This document shows positions 52,944 to 53,116 of a DNA stretch of 53,116 bases, piece by piece. Source of the stretch: an uncultured Clostridia bacterium (GTDB lineage: Bacteria > Bacillota > Clostridia > Oscillospirales > CAG-272); contig CANPZU010000016.1 of the NCBI GenBank assembly GCA_947588825.1, forward strand, positions 1-53,116, in the 5' to 3' direction. A program made the position numbers and the translations under genes. Numbering within the stretch: the stretch's first letter is position 1; every line of letters begins with the position of its first letter. The notes below the pieces were generated by a model. It saw only the letters and a program-made list of their open reading frames with translations. It did no database searches and was not told where the DNA came from.

Positions 52944-53116
52944 ATGTTTATTAGACGAGTTCTTCCCGCTCTTATGGCGCTTGCCATGCTCGCCTCATTT
53001 GCGGGCTGTGACCGCCGAAACGAAAGCGAGGAACCTGATGTGATAACCTATTCGACAGAGGACGAGAGCGGGTATGAGCTTTGGCTTCGCTATCCGACAA
53101 TTTCTTCTTCCAACTA
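52944..53116 (+). CDS. Second GH67 alpha-glucuronidase lipoprotein (5' part only)
   Basis: The frame begins ATG at 52944 (GAAAGGA about 10 bases upstream) and runs to the window end. It encodes a different lipoprotein signal (MFIRRVLPALMALAMLASFAGC) and then, from the DVITYSTEDESG segment, exactly the start of the mature first GH67. It is a tandem paralogue or a recent duplication; the catalytic part lies outside the window. Confidence 0.85.
   Translation, partial: MFIRRVLPALMALAMLASFAGCDRRNESEEPDVITYSTEDESGYELWLRYPTISSSN
53040..53116 (+). repeat. 77-nt direct repeat, copy 2 (in second GH67 gene)
   Basis: Identical to 50733-50809 up to the last base of the window, so the true repeat may be longer. 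Confidence 0.97.

Overview
The window reads as chromosomal DNA of a low-to-middle GC anaerobic Bacillota, most likely an uncultured gut Clostridia. Supporting signs are strong Shine-Dalgarno sites, many TTGACA-17-TATAAT promoters, a T-box leader, an rpsF-ssb-rpsR cluster, a multidomain flavodiiron protein, BspA-like leucine-rich repeats, an NPxTG sorting signal and GH67 alpha-glucuronidases. No phage, plasmid, insertion sequence or CRISPR array is visible. Genus cannot be assigned from the sequence alone.

Layout. 0.1-4.2 kb: a plus-strand operon with two small membrane proteins followed by larB, larC and larE, which make the nickel-pincer nucleotide cofactor; no larA is present. 4.3-17.3 kb: a T-box-controlled branched-chain amino acid operon, ilvB-ilvN-ilvC-ilvD-(DUF815-like ATPase)-ilvA-ridA-leuA-leuC-leuD-leuB. 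It covers threonine to isoleucine, valine and leucine except for the final transaminase (ilvE). 17.3-21.7 kb: minus-strand unknown membrane protein, a cytoplasmic-looking Cu/Zn superoxide dismutase, a flavodiiron/flavin reductase/rubredoxin fusion and PnuC. 21.7-23.0 kb: sparse region with inverted repeats, a DUF1292 gene and a degenerate tandem repeat. 23.0-26.9 kb: heterodimeric ABC exporter pair plus a lone acyl carrier protein. 27.0-28.3 kb: rpsF-ssb-rpsR. 28.5-31.1 kb: a large LRR lipoprotein. 31.2-34.9 kb: an RsmF-like rRNA methyltransferase, then an ECF sigma factor with a membrane-anchored partner. 35.1-39.4 kb: MarR regulator plus a second asymmetric ABC exporter pair. 39.7-41.8 kb: small TerB-like protein, tRNA-Thr and an MFS transporter. 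41.9-47.3 kb: two translationally coupled ATPase-FtsX permease fusions. 47.5-49.1 kb: MATE exporter behind a structured leader. 49.2-53.1 kb: a CBM9-like cell-surface protein and two tandem GH67 alpha-glucuronidase lipoproteins, the second cut by the window end.

How the parts fit. The first 17 kb are metabolic (nickel cofactor, branched-chain amino acids). The middle holds oxygen defence and core translation/replication genes. The right half is dominated by export systems (two ABC exporter pairs, one ATPase-FtsX pair, MFS, MATE) and ends in a xylan-glucuronate surface locus. The least explained items are the two membrane proteins in the lar operon, the ATPase inside the ilv operon, the repeats around 22.6 kb, the attenuator-like MATE leader, the nested inverted repeats at 49.2-49.3 kb and the tandem GH67 copies that share a 77-nt identical stretch.
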